Shown here one piece after another: positions 8,631 through 16,701 of a stretch of 64,000 nucleotides of DNA. Every line of letters starts with the position of its first letter. Within the stretch, counting starts at the first letter, position 1. The position numbers were made by a program, and so were the translations under genes. Source of the stretch: CAZHTF01 sp964535305 (lineage in GTDB: Bacteria > Planctomycetota > Phycisphaerae > UBA1845 > Fen-1342); assembly GCA_964535305.1 (NCBI GenBank), contig CAZHTF010000005.1:1-64000 (forward strand). Reading direction: 5' to 3'. Under the pieces are notes generated by a model that was not told where the DNA came from, ran no database searches, and was given only the letters and a program-made list of their open reading frames with translations.

Positions 8631-9556
8631 GCGGCCCGTCGCACGCGGAATAGCACCTCCAGCGCCCAGCGCACCGCACCGCTGGGCACCGCCTCCGTCG
8701 CGCCGTCGGCGGCCCGACCCAACTGCACCAGCCCGTCGCGCTCGCCCAGCCAGATGCGACAGCGCGCCGCCGGCTCACCCTCGATCCGCAGCAGCGCCGG
8801 CCGCGCCAGCTCCGGCGCGGCGCCCAGCGCGACAATCACCGCATCGCCGGATTCAATCATCGGCTGCATGCTCTGATCGTGAATTCGAATCGCCAGCAGA
8901 TTGGGCACCATCTGCAGCGCCGCTCCCGCGTCGACGAACTCGCACGCCGCACCCTCGCGCGTCCGCGCCTGCAGCCAGGCGACCGTGCTGTGCGGCGTGG
9001 CGGCGAGATCGTCAGCCGGCTCGAGCAGTTCGGCGCGGCTGCGGGCCAGCTCGATCAAGCCCTCGCTTGCGGGCGTGAGCCAATGCTGCGGTCCGCCATC
9101 CGGACCGCCCAATTCGGGCGGGGCGTGATCTTCGAAGACTGGAATCCAGCGCGGCGCCGCGGGCTCGGGCAGCGCCTCTCGCGCCGATTGCGGCCCGAGT
9201 TGCTGCGCCGCAAGCAGCAGATCCAGAAACGCCTCGATCTGGCCGGCAAGTGCGGGGTCTTGATCCAGAATTCGTGCCACGCGCGCCAGCAGCTCCTGAT
9301 GCCGCGGGCGGGCGGAAGTGATCACCACCGCGCCGCGCGAGGGCTTGCCCGTCAGCAGCCATTGCAGGTCTTCGCCCGTCAATTCGCACATCCGCACCAG
9401 CAGGTCGCCATCCGGCAGCACGCCACGCTCGGCGCGCTCCAGGTCGGCGGCGGTGATGCCGAGCGCATCGGAAAATGCCGCGGCCCCGCCGCGCCCGAAG
9501 TGCCTTCGTCGCAGCTCGCGAATGCGGCGACCAAGTTCGACGGCCAGCGGGTTCAA
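8627..9556 (-). CDS. HTH regulator with S24/LexA-like C-terminal domain
   Basis: 309 residues. The N-terminal third resembles an XRE-type helix-turn-helix (AAFSDALGITAADLERAERGVLPDGDLLVRMCELTGEDLQWLLTG). A proline-rich linker follows. Near residues 215-290 comes a segment like the peptidase S24 fold of LexA and phage repressors (LLAIRIHDQSMQPMIESGDAVIV). The Ser of the 'DSM' motif is present, but there is no lysine after it (the expected region reads AARCRIWLG), so self-cleavage is unlikely. It starts at TTG with a GGAG site 6 bases upstream. It is coupled to aroA by an ATGA overlap. A sensor or regulator of its operon is plausible but not shown. Confidence 0.7.
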   Translation of the reverse strand: MNPLAVELGRRIRELRRRHFGRGGAAAFSDALGITAADLERAERGVLPDGDLLVRMCELTGEDLQWLLTGKPSRGAVVITSARPRHQELLARVARILDQDPALAGQIEAFLDLLLAAQQLGPQSAREALPEPAAPRWIPVFEDHAPPELGGPDGGPQHWLTPASEGLIELARSRAELLEPADDLAATPHSTVAWLQARTREGAACEFVDAGAALQMVPNLLAIRIHDQSMQPMIESGDAVIVALGAAPELARPALLRIEGEPAARCRIWLGERDGLVQLGRAADGATEAVPSGAVRWALEVLFRVRRAA

Positions 9557-9571
9557 ACGCAGCTCCGGGCA

Positions 9572-10231
9572 TTAGCGCGGGGTAAGGGTCAAGTGCAGAC
9601 GGCCTCGCTCGAATCGCAATGATTGTAGCTGAAAGCGGCGTTTTCCGTTCGGCCAGGTCCAGTCGTTGATGAAGTCGACGGTTCGCGCATCGCGGGCGGC
9701 GCCGCCGCTGCGTTCGAGCTCGCGCCGCAGCGCGTCGCCCAGGGCCCCGATCGGAATCGGCAGCACGCCCAGGCGTGGATCGCTGAAGCGCAGCTGGAGT
9801 GTGTCGCGCGTGGCATGCGGATGCAGGTCGCACCAGGCCACGCCGCGCCAACCGCGCGCCTGCACAGTCGCGCCCAGTCGGATCACGCCGGTTTCGAACA
9901 ACGCGATCTGCGGGTCGCTCAGGAACTGCAGCGCGGACCAGTCGGCCTGCGGCCAGACTTCATGCCGCGCCACCAGCAGTCGATTAACCTGCTCCTGGTC
10001 GATGACCAGCACCGCCGGCCTGCCGGTATTGAGCGCGTCGCCGATCGCGTCCAGCACGTTCGCCAGATCGGCCTTGTCCTGACGCAACGAGCGGTAATCC
10101 AGCGCTGCCGGGCGATACCAGGCCGGCCGGCAACTCGCCGAGGCGAGCAGCAACACCGCGACGACCGCGAGCGCGACCAGGCCGATCAGCAGCCCGCGGC
10201 GGACGCGTTTCCAGCGTTGCCCGGCCATCAA
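9572..10231 (-). CDS. Membrane-anchored protein of unknown function
   Basis: 219 residues. A basic N-terminus (KRVRRG) and a hydrophobic helix at about residues 14-30 predict a single membrane anchor with the rest outside the cytoplasm. No domain is recognised. The sequence VLVIDQEQVNRLL and alternating strands such as LQFLSDPQIALFETGVIRLGATVQ give a general impression of YpmS/DUF2140-like exported domains, in which a helix with 'N.LL' precedes beta strands. It ends with RFERGRLHLTLTPR. It sits 15 bases upstream of the HTH/S24-like gene and 8 bases downstream of the FHA gene, all on one strand. Confidence 0.65.
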   Translation of the reverse strand: MMAGQRWKRVRRGLLIGLVALAVVAVLLLASASCRPAWYRPAALDYRSLRQDKADLANVLDAIGDALNTGRPAVLVIDQEQVNRLLVARHEVWPQADWSALQFLSDPQIALFETGVIRLGATVQARGWRGVAWCDLHPHATRDTLQLRFSDPRLGVLPIPIGALGDALRRELERSGGAARDARTVDFINDWTWPNGKRRFQLQSLRFERGRLHLTLTPR

Positions 10232-10239
10232 ACAAGCCG

Positions 10240-10866
10240 CTATTTGCCGATCCGTTTGGGCGGCCGATCGTCATCGTCGAGCTTGCGAATGTCAGACCCG
10301 TCCTCGTCGAGCGCGAAATCCAGGTCGTCCAGATTCAGATCGAGAATCTCGTCAATGTCGTCCACCGACGGCTTCTCGGGCTTGCCCGAAGCGGTCGGCA
10401 CACTCGGTTTGGCCGGTGGAGTCGGTTTGGACGCCGGCCCGAATTTCGTTGGCGGCGATTTGGCCGGCGAACCTGATTTCGTCGGCACGCCCGTCGCTGC
10501 CGCGCGCGGCGACGCCTGTACCGGCGCCGCGCCCGAGCCGCCAGACGACCCCGCCGGCCCGGCGAAGCTCGCCGGCTTGCCGTCGATCTGCACGGCGAAC
10601 GTAATCGGGCCGATGGCGAGCTGATCGCCGGCCTTCAACGAACACTCCGCCACGCGCTTTCCGTTTACGTACGTTCCGTTGGTGCTGCCCAGGTCGCGCA
10701 CCGTTACGCCGGCGGCGCTCAGGCTTAGCTCGCAATGTTGCCGGGAGACGTCGCGCAGCGGCACGCGCAGGTGGCAGTGATGATCGCGCCCCAGCACGGT
10801 GCGCGCTTCAGTCAACTTGAACTTGCGCGCTGCGCCGTCGCGCAGCAGCACCAGCGAGACTTCCAT
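10240..10866 (-). CDS. FHA-domain protein
   Basis: 208 residues. Residues 1-95 are a forkhead-associated domain, which binds phosphothreonine: TVLGRDHHCHLRVP, VSRQHCELS and DLGSTNGTYVNGKRV contain the conserved Gly-Arg, Ser-x-x-His and Ser-Thr-Asn-Gly residues. A Pro/Ala/Lys-rich linker follows (about 105-160). The tail is strongly acidic (VDDIDEILDLNLDDLDFALDEDGSD), which may be a docking segment. The start has an AAGGA site 6 bases before the ATG. It is the first gene of the FHA - membrane protein - regulator - aroA unit. No Ser/Thr kinase gene is in the window, so its partner is unknown. Confidence 0.9.
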   Translation of the reverse strand: MEVSLVLLRDGAARKFKLTEARTVLGRDHHCHLRVPLRDVSRQHCELSLSAAGVTVRDLGSTNGTYVNGKRVAECSLKAGDQLAIGPITFAVQIDGKPASFAGPAGSSGGSGAAPVQASPRAAATGVPTKSGSPAKSPPTKFGPASKPTPPAKPSVPTASGKPEKPSVDDIDEILDLNLDDLDFALDEDGSDIRKLDDDDRPPKRIGK

Positions 10867-10971
10867 GAACAGTCCTTCGACGAAATGCGGCCGCGACGTT
10901 CATACCCGCGCAAGGTGCGCACGGGTCGTCCCGCCACCGGCAAACCTCTATGCTACGCAGGCTCGTAGCGC

Positions 10972-12120
10972 ATGACAACGACACCCATCACCAGCCTGTA
11001 CGTGCACGTCCCCTACTGCCAGACCCTCTGCGGCTATTGCGATTTCTATTCGGAACTCGTAGACCGGCAGGCCATGCCGACGCTGGTCGACGCTCTGCTG
11101 AGCGAGCTGAAAGCGCAGCAGCGCCACACCGCACCGGCCGCTCCGCCGCGCCTGGAAACCATCTTCGTCGGCGGCGGAACGCCCACCACGCTGCCGCCCG
11201 GGCAGCTTCAGCGGCTGCTGCTGGCGTTGCGCGACACCGCCGGCCCATCACTGACCGAATTCACCGTCGAGGCCAACCCCGCCACCGTCAGCCCCGAGAC
11301 CGCCCGCGTGCTGGTGCAATCGGGCGTCACACGTGTCTCAATCGGCGCCCAGTCGTTCGAACCCGCCGAGCTGCGCGTGCTCGACCGCATCCACCAGCCG
11401 CCGCAAGTCGCGCAGACCGTCGAAATCTGCCGGGCCGCCGGCATTCAACAAATCAATCTCGACCTGATCTTCGCGATCCCCGGCCAGAGCCTGGCGAGCT
11501 GGCGAAACAACCTCTCGGCTGCGCTCGCACTCGGGCCGGACCATCTCTCGTGCTATTCGCTGACGTTCGAACGCGGGACGCCACTCTTCGACCTTCTGCA
11601 GGCCGGCCAGATTCAGCGCAGCGACGCCGATCTCGACGCCACGATGTACGAAGCCACGCTGGACGACCTGGCCGCGGCCGGGTTCGCGCAATACGAGATC
11701 AGCAATTTCGCCCGGCCCGGGGCCGAATGCCGCCACAATATCACCTACTGGCGCAACGGGGGATACCTGGGCATCGGGCCGTCGGCGGCCGGGTTTGTTG
11801 ACGGCGTGCGCTACAAAAACGTGCCGGACACGGCGGAGTACGTTCGCGCGGTGCAGGCTGGCCGCAGCCCGCGCATCCAGAGCGAGCAGCGCAGCGCCGA
11901 CCAGCGGGCGCGCGAAACCATCATGCTCGGGCTGCGCCTGAATGTCGGCGTGCTACGCCGCGACTTCGCCGAGCGCTTCGGCAATGACCCGGCCGAGCGC
12001 TTTGCGGAGACCGTGAGCAAGCACGTCGAGCTGGGGTTGCTGGAGCTAACGCCGGATGCGCTGCGTCTGACGCGCGCCGGCCGGCTGCTGGCCGACACGG
12101 TCGCGGCGGATTTCCTGTAA
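10972..12120 (+). CDS. hemW: HemW-type radical SAM protein (heme chaperone)
   Basis: 382 residues. The radical SAM cluster motif is YVHVPYCQTLCGYCDFYS (CxxxCxxC), near residues 10-27. It is followed by FVGGGTPTTLP, VEANPATVS, SIGAQSF and the HemW signature CRHNITYWRNGGYLGIGPSAAGF. Genes of this kind were once annotated as oxygen-independent coproporphyrinogen III oxidases. HemW is now known to bind heme and insert it into respiratory enzymes. The extra cysteine that distinguishes the true oxidase HemN is not seen, and the N-terminus begins directly at the first strand, as in HemW. A TATGCT -10-like box lies upstream at about 10948. Confidence 0.9.
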   Translation: MTTTPITSLYVHVPYCQTLCGYCDFYSELVDRQAMPTLVDALLSELKAQQRHTAPAAPPRLETIFVGGGTPTTLPPGQLQRLLLALRDTAGPSLTEFTVEANPATVSPETARVLVQSGVTRVSIGAQSFEPAELRVLDRIHQPPQVAQTVEICRAAGIQQINLDLIFAIPGQSLASWRNNLSAALALGPDHLSCYSLTFERGTPLFDLLQAGQIQRSDADLDATMYEATLDDLAAAGFAQYEISNFARPGAECRHNITYWRNGGYLGIGPSAAGFVDGVRYKNVPDTAEYVRAVQAGRSPRIQSEQRSADQRARETIMLGLRLNVGVLRRDFAERFGNDPAERFAETVSKHVELGLLELTPDALRLTRAGRLLADTVAADFL

Positions 12121-12214
12121 ATCAGGCGTCGGCGAGTTTTCTGCGGCATTGGCCGCCGGGCGCGGTATCCTGTCAGATGTTTTGGCGAGCGGCAGCGTTC
12201 GCCAAGAACGGCAC

Positions 12215-12244
12215 GGCCGCCCCGGCACAGTGCCGGGGGCGGCC
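12215..12244. terminator. Strong GC hairpin between convergent hemW and hcp
   Basis: A 14-base arm GGCCGCCCCGGCAC (12215-12228) pairs with GTGCCGGGGGCGGCC (12230-12244), which has one extra G. Folded, this gives a long stem with a very small loop, about 95 bases after the hemW stop and 110 bases after the hcp stop. There is no T-tract. A bidirectional terminator or transcript-end stabiliser is the likely role. Confidence 0.5.
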
Positions 12245-12336
12245 GCCTTCTTCGCCCTGCGGAGGCATCGAAGTTTGTGGCGCGCCGCGGGCCCGCATGC
12301 CGCGGCGCGTCGCGCTCGCCGTCGCGAATCCCTCGT

Positions 12337-12358
12337 GTGAACTACTTGTGAACTACTT
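12337..12358. repeat. 11-bp tandem duplication at the hcp stop codon
   Basis: GTGAACTACTT occurs twice in tandem (12337-12347 and 12348-12358). The second copy contains the hcp TAG stop (12355-12353 on the minus strand), and the first repeats the same stop context just downstream of the gene. Confidence 0.7.
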
Positions 12359-12838
12359 GGGCACGATCCAGCTATCTTCGGACTCGACGCCGTCGATCTC
12401 CCAGGTCCACCGGATCTTCTTATAGGTGAAGGCCACCTCTTCCATATGGGTGTAGCTCTCGGTGGCCGGGTCAAGGCAGTTGGGCATCCAGGGTCGGATA
12501 CTGACGATGATCGCATCCTCGAGCGTGTGCGTGAAGTAGTGCTCTTCCTGCCCGGTCGGATCGATGCGATACCACTTGATCGTCACGTTCTTCATGTGCT
12601 CGCCGGTGCACAGCGCCTGGTAGAGCTTGGGCGAGCTCTTGTCGTAGACCTTGACCACGGACAGCGCGTTGTGCACGCGCTTGCCGGTCGACAGGCCAGA
12701 CTGCGGATCGCGCGGAATGCGCACCTCGTGATTGAAGGCCTCGACCAGGATCGTGGATTCACGGCCCTGCATCTCGCACGAACCCTCGATATTCCCCTGG
12801 TTCTCGCCTTCCAACGTCATATGGGCCGGCATCGGCAT
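12353..12838 (-). CDS. hcp: Hcp-family protein (type VI secretion tube protein), orphan
   Basis: 161 residues, the usual Hcp length. Hcp forms hexameric rings that stack into the inner tube of type VI secretion systems. Family features are MTLEGENQGNIEGSC at the start, FNHEVRIPRDPQSGLSTGKRVH, LYQALCTGEHMKNVTIKWYRIDPTG, EEHYFTHTLEDAIIVSI, MPNCLDP and FTYKKIRWTWE. I chose the ATG at 12838 because an AGGAGATCC site lies about 6-8 bases upstream; a longer frame reaches 12919 but lacks a site. No other type VI gene is in the window, so it may be an orphan Hcp of different use or one whose apparatus is elsewhere. Confidence 0.93.
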   Translation of the reverse strand: MPMPAHMTLEGENQGNIEGSCEMQGRESTILVEAFNHEVRIPRDPQSGLSTGKRVHNALSVVKVYDKSSPKLYQALCTGEHMKNVTIKWYRIDPTGQEEHYFTHTLEDAIIVSIRPWMPNCLDPATESYTHMEEVAFTYKKIRWTWEIDGVESEDSWIVPK

Positions 12839-13250
12839 GATTGGATCTCCTAACCGCGTCCTAGTGTCACCGCTGTCTCGGCCAGGCTCACGCGAGCTTC
12901 CGACCGCACCGCGTTTCACTGCAACGCTAGCCCCTTAAGGCACGGGCCATGCCGGACGACGCGCACAAGCCCAAAAATCTCGCGAGCAATCCGCAACTAT
13001 ATGACATTCAGGCAGTTAGCGTGCGTTATTTTCGGGCACTCACGCGTGCCCCGTTCGGCGTGTCCTTGAAAGTGGGCAACGCAGCCGCATGCAAGCCACC
13101 TCCACCGCGCCCACGTTTTGCGCACTACGGGCAAGCGCGCCGCCGCGGCGGCCAGGATCCAAGCGCAAAGCACACGCGAACGCCGCGCCGCACGCACCCA
13201 CCCGGGCCACGGGTGTCAGATACAATCAGGCGCTAAAAGGAGGATTCGAC
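12839..13250. other. Divergent intergenic region hcp/gpx
   Basis: 412 bases without a convincing gene. The stretch 12965-13035 is clearly more AT-rich than its surroundings and probably holds the hcp promoter. A TACAAT box at 13221-13226 lies just before the gpx Shine-Dalgarno site (AAAAGGAGG, 13236-13242 region). A 95-codon frame at 12949-13236 has no ribosome binding site and an unprotein-like Pro/Arg composition. Confidence 0.4.
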
Positions 13251-13862
13251 ATGCTACGCTATTTCGGCCTAATCGCGTTGTTGGGCGCCCCGCTGGCGCT
13301 GGGGCAAGCCAAGGACGCACCGAAGACGGACGGCAAGCCCACGGAGTCCAGCCAGATGACCGCCACCAGCCCGCTCGATTTCACCGTGAAGGACATCGAC
13401 GGCAACGACGTGGCCCTCTCAAAGTACAAGGGCAAGGTGGTGTTGATCGTCAACGTCGCTTCGAAGTGCGGTTTCACGCCGCAGTATCGACAGCTTCAGG
13501 CGCTGCACGACAAGTACGCCGACAAGGGCCTCGCAATCCTGGCGTTTCCGTCGAACGACTTCCGCGGGCAAGAGCCCGGCAGCAACGCCGAGATTAAGCA
13601 GTTTTGTAGCAAAGAGTACGGCGTCAAGTTTGACCTGTTTGAGAAAGTCGCGGTGAAGGGCGAGCAATCGAGCGAACTTTACAAGTTCTTGTCTTCGGCG
13701 GAGAAGAACGGCGAATACGGCCGCGAAATCGGCTGGAATTTCACCAAGTTCCTGATCGATCGCGATGGCAAGGTCGTGGCGCGCTTCGAGCCGCGCGTCA
13801 AGCCCGAAGCGGACGAAGTGATCAAGGCCATCGAAAAGGCGCTCGAGGCCAAGAAGTCGTAA
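13251..13862 (+). CDS. Exported glutathione peroxidase-family thiol peroxidase
   Basis: 203 residues: a signal peptide of about 18 residues, a short linker and a full GPx domain. Such enzymes reduce hydroperoxides, usually with thioredoxin in bacteria. The peroxidatic residue is Cys73 (NVASKCGFTPQY). Gln107 (FPSNDFRGQEPG) and Trp162/Asn163 (GWNFTKFLID) complete the catalytic tetrad. Cys119 is a candidate resolving cysteine. I chose the ATG after the strong AAAAGGAGG site at 13251, because a longer frame from 13089 is Pro/Arg-rich and non-coding in character. Most GPx proteins are cytoplasmic; the signal peptide places this one outside the inner membrane. Confidence 0.92.
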   Translation: MLRYFGLIALLGAPLALGQAKDAPKTDGKPTESSQMTATSPLDFTVKDIDGNDVALSKYKGKVVLIVNVASKCGFTPQYRQLQALHDKYADKGLAILAFPSNDFRGQEPGSNAEIKQFCSKEYGVKFDLFEKVAVKGEQSSELYKFLSSAEKNGEYGREIGWNFTKFLIDRDGKVVARFEPRVKPEADEVIKAIEKALEAKKS

Positions 13863-13923
13863 ACCCAGCCGCCGAAAGCAGCACGGGGCCAAGAAGTCGA
13901 AGACCGCGCGGCCGCAGCACGGC

Positions 13924-15321
13924 CTACACCTCCGTCCGCGAGAGGTCGACGTGTTCGGCCTCGCGGACCGGTGCCGGACCCGACTCCGCAACCGCCGCGA
14001 CCAGCGCTTCGTCCAACACGTCGATCCCGCGCTCGATGTCGGCCGGCTCGATATCCAACACCGGGCGAAAGCGAATCGAGCGCTCGCCGCAACCCAGCAC
14101 CACCGCCTGCCGTTCGTAGCAGGCGCGGCGGAAGCGGTCGCGCAGCTCGGTGGTCGGCAGGTCAAACGCGCACATTAGCCCGCGGCCGCGCACGGCGCTG
14201 ATCTGCGGATGCCGCTGGGCCAGCTTGCGGATCTGCTCGAGCAGGAATGCGCCGCGCTGCGCGGCGCGCTCGACCAATTGTTCCTGCTGGATGATGCGCA
14301 GGATCTGCGTGGCGCGGACCATGTCTCCCAGATTTCCACCCCAGGTCGAGTTGATCCGCGAGGGTACCTTGAAGACGCTGTCGACCAGGTCCAGCCGCTT
14401 GCCGGCCATGATGCCGCACTGCTGCATTTTCTTACCGAAGCAGAGCACGTCGGGCAGAACGTCGAAGTGCTGGCAGGCCCACATTTTGCCCGTGATGCCC
14501 ATGCCGCTCTGCACTTCGTCGAAGATCAGCAGCATCTCGTGTTGATCGCAGAGCCGCCGCAGCGCCTGCAGAAATTCAGCCCGGAAATGGTTGTCGCCGC
14601 CTTCACCCTGGATCGTCTCAATGATTACGCAGGCCAGGTCGTGGCCATAGCGCGCCACGGCGTCTTCGATCTGACGGATCGCGAGCTGCTCGCGGGCGAT
14701 CACATCCTGCGTACGCTGCGGCTCGGGCAGGGCGAAGTTGATGAACGGGTTGTCGATCCGCGGCCAGTCAAACTTTGGGAAGTACATCGTCTTACGCGGG
14801 TCGGCCGTGTTCGTCAGGCTCAGCGTGTACCCGCTGCGCCCGTGGAACGCGTTGCGGAAATGGACGACCCGCTGGCCGATCTCGCCCCGGCCGGCGGCCA
14901 GGTTCAGCCGCACCTTCCAGTCAAACGCGGCTTTCAGCGCGTTCTCAATCGCCAGCGCCCCGCCGTCGATGAAAAAGTAGTACGGCAACTCGGGGATGCC
15001 GGCGACCTCCTCGACCGCCTGCACGAATTGGGCGTAATAGCGGGTGTAGACGTCGGCGTTGGCGACCTTGGTGGTGGAAGCGGTCAGCAGCCGCGCCTGA
15101 AAATCCGCCTCACGCATGCCAGGGTGGTTGTAGCGCAGCGGCTGCGACGCGAAGAACGCGTAAAAATCCAGGTAATCCTTCCCGGATACTGCGTCATGCA
15201 GCAGGGCCCCGCGACTGGCCTGCAAGTCCATCACCATCTGGAATCCATCCACCAGAATGTGACGCTTCAATGTGCTCACCACCTGCTCGGCGGCGATCTC
15301 CGGCTCGACCCGTGCATGCAT
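13924..15321 (-). CDS. lat: L-lysine 6-aminotransferase
   Basis: 465 residues. A class III PLP aminotransferase that moves the epsilon-amino group of lysine to 2-oxoglutarate, giving 2-aminoadipate 6-semialdehyde. Visible signatures: YYFFIDGGALAIENALKAAFDWK, FRNAFHGRSGYTLSLTNT, CVIIETIQGEGGDNHF, LLIFDEVQSGMGITGK, CFGKKMQQCGI (PLP lysine) and RINSTWGGNLGDMVR. The DGG-A-IENALK and STWGGNLGDMVR forms separate Lat from ornithine and acetylornithine enzymes. An AGAGG site lies 8 bases before the ATG. No saccharopine, lysine catabolic or beta-lactam gene is beside it, so degradation of lysine is the simpler guess. Confidence 0.9.
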   Translation of the reverse strand: MHARVEPEIAAEQVVSTLKRHILVDGFQMVMDLQASRGALLHDAVSGKDYLDFYAFFASQPLRYNHPGMREADFQARLLTASTTKVANADVYTRYYAQFVQAVEEVAGIPELPYYFFIDGGALAIENALKAAFDWKVRLNLAAGRGEIGQRVVHFRNAFHGRSGYTLSLTNTADPRKTMYFPKFDWPRIDNPFINFALPEPQRTQDVIAREQLAIRQIEDAVARYGHDLACVIIETIQGEGGDNHFRAEFLQALRRLCDQHEMLLIFDEVQSGMGITGKMWACQHFDVLPDVLCFGKKMQQCGIMAGKRLDLVDSVFKVPSRINSTWGGNLGDMVRATQILRIIQQEQLVERAAQRGAFLLEQIRKLAQRHPQISAVRGRGLMCAFDLPTTELRDRFRRACYERQAVVLGCGERSIRFRPVLDIEPADIERGIDVLDEALVAAVAESGPAPVREAEHVDLSRTEV

Positions 15322-15426
15322 GAAAACACCTCTTTCCGCGGGCGATCGTAGCCGCGGCTTGCCGACGCGTCACCCCGCAGCCCGGCGGCTCAGCACCCAG
15401 GACGCAGCCCCGCGCTGCGCTGCCGC

Positions 15427-16443
15427 TCAGTTTAAAAGCAAGAACTTCAGCCCGGCCGCCAACTCGTCGTCGGAATTCTGCGGCAGCGAGTGGCCCACGC
15501 CCGCGTATTCCTTGATCTCATGCTTGAAGCCGCTGTTCTTCAGATCTTCGGCGAGTTTGCGCATCGGCTCCAGCACGTAATCCTCCGTGCCGACCATCAG
15601 GAAGAACTTGGGCAGCGCCGCGCCTTTGCTGATCTTGGCCTTGGCGACGCCTTGGGCCACGTCTACCGCGCCGCAGGCGATCGGCAGCACACCGCAAACG
15701 TCGCGATGCCGCGCGATGCCAATCGCGCTGGCCATGGTGCCGCCCTGCGAGAATCCCACGAGCACGATGCGTTTCTGGTCGATCTTGTATTTCTTGGTGA
15801 GCTGCTCGATCGCGGTGTCGATCGTGATTTCCGCGACGCGCAAGCCACCCCACTCGAAGCCATCGCGGGCCTTGTTCAGCCCCTGCACCGATGCGACGAT
15901 CGCGCCGACGCGCTCGGCGGGCTGCTTGAGCCGTGCCAGCATCTCGCGCGCATTCCCACCGAAGCCGTGCAGTGCGACGATGAGCGGGCTGGGCTTCTCG
16001 GGGTCGACGCCGCTGGGGACAAAGGTCTCGATGACGACGCTCTGGGCTTTCTTCTTGATCCGTTCCACCGACGCGCGGGAATTCTCTTGCACCTTCGCGA
16101 GCGCCTCCTTGTAGAGCGGCTCGTCGCGGAGCGACTTGAGGTCGGGGTCGGTGGCGGCGAGCGCGTCATCGTCGAAGCCGACTTCGGCGGCGCGTTTCAG
16201 CGCGGTCAGCGCGGCGTCCTTGTTGCCGTCCAGCGCCTGCACGCACGCCAGGTTGTAGAAATGCCGCGGTGCGGCGTCTTTCTCGATCAGCCGCTCGAGC
16301 AGTCTGGCCGCGGTCTTGTAGTCCTTGGCCTCGTAGGCACTGCCCATTTCGCGCTCGAGCTCCTCGGCATCCTGCGCGAAGCTTGGCGCGGCCAGCGCCG
16401 CCGCCAGCAACACGACCGAAACGCGCAGCCAGGTTTGATTCAT
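15427..16443 (-). CDS. Exported alpha/beta-hydrolase (carboxylesterase/depolymerase-like) with TPR-like N-terminus
   Basis: 338 residues. A signal peptide ends near PSFA-Q. Residues 25-115 resemble short TPR/Sel1-type helical repeats (EMGSAYEAKDYKTAARLLERLI, YNLACVQALDGNKDAALTALKRA). The hydrolase domain starts near residue 130 with PSPLIVALHGFGG (oxyanion region), then the nucleophile elbow GFSQGG, an acid in FFLMVGTEDYVLEPM and the catalytic His in YAGVGHSLP. The family includes phospholipase/carboxylesterases and polyhydroxybutyrate depolymerase-like esterases; the substrate cannot be told. A GGGAG site precedes the ATG. The helical N-terminus in front of the esterase is a noteworthy fusion. 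Confidence 0.85.
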   Translation of the reverse strand: MNQTWLRVSVVLLAAALAAPSFAQDAEELEREMGSAYEAKDYKTAARLLERLIEKDAAPRHFYNLACVQALDGNKDAALTALKRAAEVGFDDDALAATDPDLKSLRDEPLYKEALAKVQENSRASVERIKKKAQSVVIETFVPSGVDPEKPSPLIVALHGFGGNAREMLARLKQPAERVGAIVASVQGLNKARDGFEWGGLRVAEITIDTAIEQLTKKYKIDQKRIVLVGFSQGGTMASAIGIARHRDVCGVLPIACGAVDVAQGVAKAKISKGAALPKFFLMVGTEDYVLEPMRKLAEDLKNSGFKHEIKEYAGVGHSLPQNSDDELAAGLKFLLLN

Positions 16444-16701
16444 CGCATTCTCCCAGGGTTCGCAGCGCGCCGCGGCTCGCGGCAGTCACGCCGAGAAAGG
16501 CGAGTGTATCCGGCGCGCTGCCTGGTTCCAACCGGCGGCCGCTGGCGCTGGCCGGTCGAAGTGCATCGGGCTTCAGGTTGCAACTTCAGAACCGGCCCGG
16601 ATCGCGCAATCAGCGCCGCGAGCGTAAGGGCCCTCACGCGCGCGGTTCTGACCTCGACTGGCGCGGCGCACGCGCCGCTTTTCGGGTACTTTCCGCGTGC
16701 G

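Noticed and set aside
8627..9556. A second LexA repressor
   Set aside because: The S24-like part has no catalytic lysine and no Ala-Gly cleavage site; the true lexA is at 54218-54850.
12949..13236. A 95-codon frame between hcp and gpx
   Set aside because: No Shine-Dalgarno site, Pro/Arg-rich; the gpx start with its AAAAGGAGG site follows immediately.
15490..16701. The upstream extension of the corA frame (779 codons in total)
   Set aside because: This part is antisense to the esterase gene and lacks protein character; the CorA domain starts near 16753-16850.
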